Assembly (NCBI GenBank): GCA_017443595.1
Contig: JAFSYU010000001.1
Location: 1-53,873 of the forward strand
Length of the DNA: 53,873 nucleotides
From: Clostridia bacterium
Lineage (GTDB): Bacteria > Bacillota > Clostridia > Oscillospirales > CAG-272
Reading direction: 5' to 3'
This document shows positions 51,874 to 53,873 of this stretch, in pieces. Numbering within the stretch: position 1 is the first letter of the stretch; every line of letters begins with the position of its first letter. The notes under the pieces were generated by a model, which worked only from the letters and a program-made list of their open reading frames with translations, ran no database searches and had not been told where the DNA came from. The position numbers and the translations under genes are program-made.

Positions 51874-53282
51874 GACCGGCCCTCCGTTTCGTAGATATCG
51901 CCGCCGTACTGACCGCTGTTATATCTTTCCCCGTCTGATATCAGTTCGTATTCGCTCGTTATCGCATCCCACGTTATAGGTCCTGTGATCCCGGTAACGG
52001 TAATACCGAAAACGTTCTGGAACTGCGATACAGCGTCCTCCGTGGCTTTGTCATAATCACCTGTTATTTCCGGCGCCGTTATATCGGTATAGACCGAGGC
52101 AACGACGCCTAAATAAAACTGCAGCCGCCTTACGTCGTCGCCTGAAGAGCCGACCGTCAGAAGCTGGCCGCCGTACGGTGCGGCGACGGTAACGTCCGCC
52201 TCTTCAATGCTTTCCGTTAAGCCTAAATAAATATCGTATATGGCAAATAAGGTCTGCCTGTCAAGTATACCGGTCTGTTCAAGCGCAAAAAGTCCCTGAA
52301 CGCCTCTTACTGCCTCTTCCGTCTGCGGTCCGTAAATGCCGTCCGGGAATACCTCCGGTACTTCCGCGTAATAAAGGGATATCGTGTTAAGATAATACTG
52401 CAGAACGCTTACCATTATACCGGATTCTCCCGGATAAAGCACGGACGGAAGCTGTAATGAGACCTCATCAAGCGTAAGCCCTTCGCTTTCCACCTCGTTT
52501 AAGCGCTTTATTCCGTTATAAATAAACTGTATCCTGTACCACGTGCTTTGATCAACGGTACCGTTTTGCGTCAAACCGAATATACGCTGAAATTCTCTTA
52601 CAGCCGCCTCAGTCTCCTGTGTGAAAATATAAGACACGTTTGAAATTTTCGGTATAGCCGGATAATTTCTGCCTATGCGGTTCAGCCTGAGACTTACAAA
52701 ACGCACGGAATCATCCGCTACGCCGACACGCAGCGGCATTGGCGGTTCTGCCATGCGAAGCTCGCCTACAGGCGCGTTTTCAACTATCTCGATGTTATTG
52801 CCGTAGTAATATCTTAATATACCGTACGCCGTATATCCGTTCTGAGCAAGGCTCACCGTTCCCCATTGCGATAAGCCGTTGCAGGTCGTAGTCGTGCCGT
52901 TGCAGTAAGCGGCGAAAAGCGGCTCAACGCTGCCGGATCTTTTAATATATGAATTGAATATCTCATCTACCACGTTGCTTATCGGATCGTAATACGCGTG
53001 ACCGCGGATATACGACTGATCCTCTGCGGTGTTGGACGTTATATCAAAATCATAGTTCCGCGTCCTGTAATATTGCGTGTATACGCGGTTCATCGCAAAG
53101 GATATTATCGCGTAGACGTTTGCGCGGATGGAAGCGTCCGGCCACGTGGGATAAATCTCACAGCTTGCGCAGTTTTTTATATAATCCGGAAAATCAACCG
53201 TTACGTTTTCCGCATTCTGATCTGACGAAGCGCCGAGATGAATGGTTATCTTTTCCGGTATCACCGGCAGAAGCTCATTCAT
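51870..53282 (-). CDS. SpoIID-like domain fused to three peptidoglycan-binding-like domains, no signal peptide
   Basis: 470 residues. Residues about 25-170 resemble the SpoIID/LytB lytic transglycosylase domain: the Glu of SCEIYPTWPDASIRANVYAI, FDITSNTAEDQSYIRG, ISNVVDEIFNSYI, and LSQWGTVSLAQNGYTAYGIL, RYYYG. Then come three PG_binding_1-type modules (about 195-255, 285-345, 375-445) with repeats such as PDGIYGPQTEEAVRGVQGLF. SpoIID cuts glycan strands during spore engulfment, but it is a secreted membrane protein; this one begins MNELLPVIPEKITIHLG with no export signal. It overlaps the gene before by eight bases and the gene after by four. Confidence 0.83.
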   Translation of the reverse strand: MNELLPVIPEKITIHLGASSDQNAENVTVDFPDYIKNCASCEIYPTWPDASIRANVYAIISFAMNRVYTQYYRTRNYDFDITSNTAEDQSYIRGHAYYDPISNVVDEIFNSYIKRSGSVEPLFAAYCNGTTTTCNGLSQWGTVSLAQNGYTAYGILRYYYGNNIEIVENAPVGELRMAEPPMPLRVGVADDSVRFVSLRLNRIGRNYPAIPKISNVSYIFTQETEAAVREFQRIFGLTQNGTVDQSTWYRIQFIYNGIKRLNEVESEGLTLDEVSLQLPSVLYPGESGIMVSVLQYYLNTISLYYAEVPEVFPDGIYGPQTEEAVRGVQGLFALEQTGILDRQTLFAIYDIYLGLTESIEEADVTVAAPYGGQLLTVGSSGDDVRRLQFYLGVVASVYTDITAPEITGDYDKATEDAVSQFQNVFGITVTGITGPITWDAITSEYELISDGERYNSGQYGGDIYETEGRS

Positions 53283-53706
53283 TTTGCGCCTCCTTTTCCG
53301 ATACCTGACCGCATCCGCCTTTGTAAGGCGGGCAGTCCGGGACGTATTCGTTTATCTGCGCATCGCTTGAAGCCGTGAGCGGTATAAGCACCATAGGCTG
53401 TCTTGAAACAATACCGGAAAAAACCGGGATATTCAGACTCACAAGCGGATAATATCCGTCCGACGATACCGTAACGTTATATAAAGAATAATCCGGTCCG
53501 GGCGAAGTTGACGATAAGGAATTATTAAGCTCAGCCGTAAAAAGCTCCGATAACGGCGTCTGTCCGCTTTCATCGGTTATATACCTGTATATGACCGTAT
53601 CTTTTCCGTCTGCCAAACTTGATATCATCACCTCAGCTCCCGGTACGGGAAACGAACCGGTCGCCGTCGTTACGCTTACGGCTATAAAACCTGTCTGTTC
53701 TGCCAT
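53275..53706 (-). CDS. Carboxypeptidase-regulatory-like/Cna-B-type beta-sandwich protein
   Basis: 143 residues. A prealbumin-like beta sandwich: FIAVSVTTATGSFPVPGAEVMI, ITDESGQTPLSELFTAE and YNVTVSSDGYYPLVSLNIPVF match the fold found as carboxypeptidase regulatory-like or Cna-B modules. There is no signal peptide. The C-terminus has three close Cys (VPDCPPYKGGCG). GGGAG lies before the ATG. Its end overlaps the SpoIID-like gene by eight bases. It probably works as a structural or binding partner of the next two proteins. Confidence 0.7.
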   Translation of the reverse strand: MAEQTGFIAVSVTTATGSFPVPGAEVMISSLADGKDTVIYRYITDESGQTPLSELFTAELNNSLSSTSPGPDYSLYNVTVSSDGYYPLVSLNIPVFSGIVSRQPMVLIPLTASSDAQINEYVPDCPPYKGGCGQVSEKEAQNE

Positions 53707-53708
53707 TT

Positions 53709-53873
53709 TTATCTCCCTTCGTTTAATATGTCATTAGGGTAACGAGAATTATCCGAACCACGTTTTCGGACGGCATCTCGCCGCTCCTGCTTCGTTAAAC
53801 CCCTTGCTGTTACGTATAGTAGCACCTGCGGGCTTTGCCTCGCAGGAACAACGATCTGTTCGTCCGAAAATCC
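53709..53873 (-). CDS. C-terminal end of an unidentified gene (partial)
   Basis: An open frame enters from the right edge and codes 54 residues ending NDILNEGR, with the stop at 53709-53711, only two bases before the ATG of the next gene; the ribosome site of that gene lies inside its last codons. Residues such as QVLLYVTARGLTKQERRDAV look like real protein, basic and helical. No family recognised. It would be the earliest visible member of the peptidoglycan-binding operon. Confidence 0.5.
   Translation of the reverse strand, partial: GFSDEQIVVPARQSPQVLLYVTARGLTKQERRDAVRKRGSDNSRYPNDILNEGR

Overview
The window reads as chromosomal DNA of an anaerobic, low-to-mid GC member of the Firmicutes, most likely an uncultured gut-type clostridium (Oscillospiraceae/Ruminococcaceae-like). 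Evidence: the tilS-hpt-ftsH and gdpP-rplI-dnaB gene orders typical of Firmicutes, an oxygen-sensitive class III ribonucleotide reductase, a dockerin/cohesin pair, Thr/Glu-rich lipoprotein linkers, near-consensus sigma-A promoters (TTGACA-17-TATAAT) and strong AGGAGG ribosome binding sites. No rRNA, tRNA, CRISPR array or complete prophage was seen. The lineage is inferred from style, not from a database match.

Left part (1-22.8 kb): the 3' end of a probable serine recombinase; divergent c-di-GMP genes (HD-GYP phosphodiesterase and GGDEF cyclase); the ribosome hibernation factor hpf; a run with a GH3 hexosaminidase, thyA, folA, an MreB-like protein and a solute-binding lipoprotein; a 1431-residue BspA-type LRR protein ending in a dockerin, followed 15 bp later by a membrane-anchored cohesin-like protein; ispE and asnA; an ECF sigma factor overlapping a giant anti-sigma-like membrane protein; a lipoprotein; and, on the minus strand, a DUF4037/TPR pair.

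Middle (23-41 kb): an oligopeptide transporter operon oppA-B-C-D-F in which three parts are unusual. OppA looks circularly permuted, OppB has an extracytoplasmic insert of about 370 residues, and OppD has an insert of about 225 residues between Walker A and the Q-loop. A degenerate ApbE-like membrane protein follows. On the minus strand runs the housekeeping block gdpP-rplI-dnaB-tilS-hpt-ftsH.

Right part (40.6-53.9 kb): nrdG and nrdD separated by two NrdR boxes, with nrdD carrying a fused redoxin domain and trxB nearby, so a DNA-precursor redox relay is encoded together. A hairpin-rich REP-like repeat lies between nrdD and trxB. A small membrane protein, trmO, a GNAT acetyltransferase and a self-regulated-looking Fic gene follow. 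The end is a minus-strand operon: a partial ORF, a carboxypeptidase-regulatory-like protein, a SpoIID-like/peptidoglycan-binding protein without signal peptide, a second peptidoglycan-binding protein, a degenerate ClpC-like ATPase and a DUF1858 protein, then a PHP phosphoesterase.

The best candidates for undescribed biology are the permuted, insert-bearing Opp system, the two-gene dockerin/cohesin surface pair, and the cytoplasm-encoded SpoIID/peptidoglycan-binding/degenerate-Clp operon.
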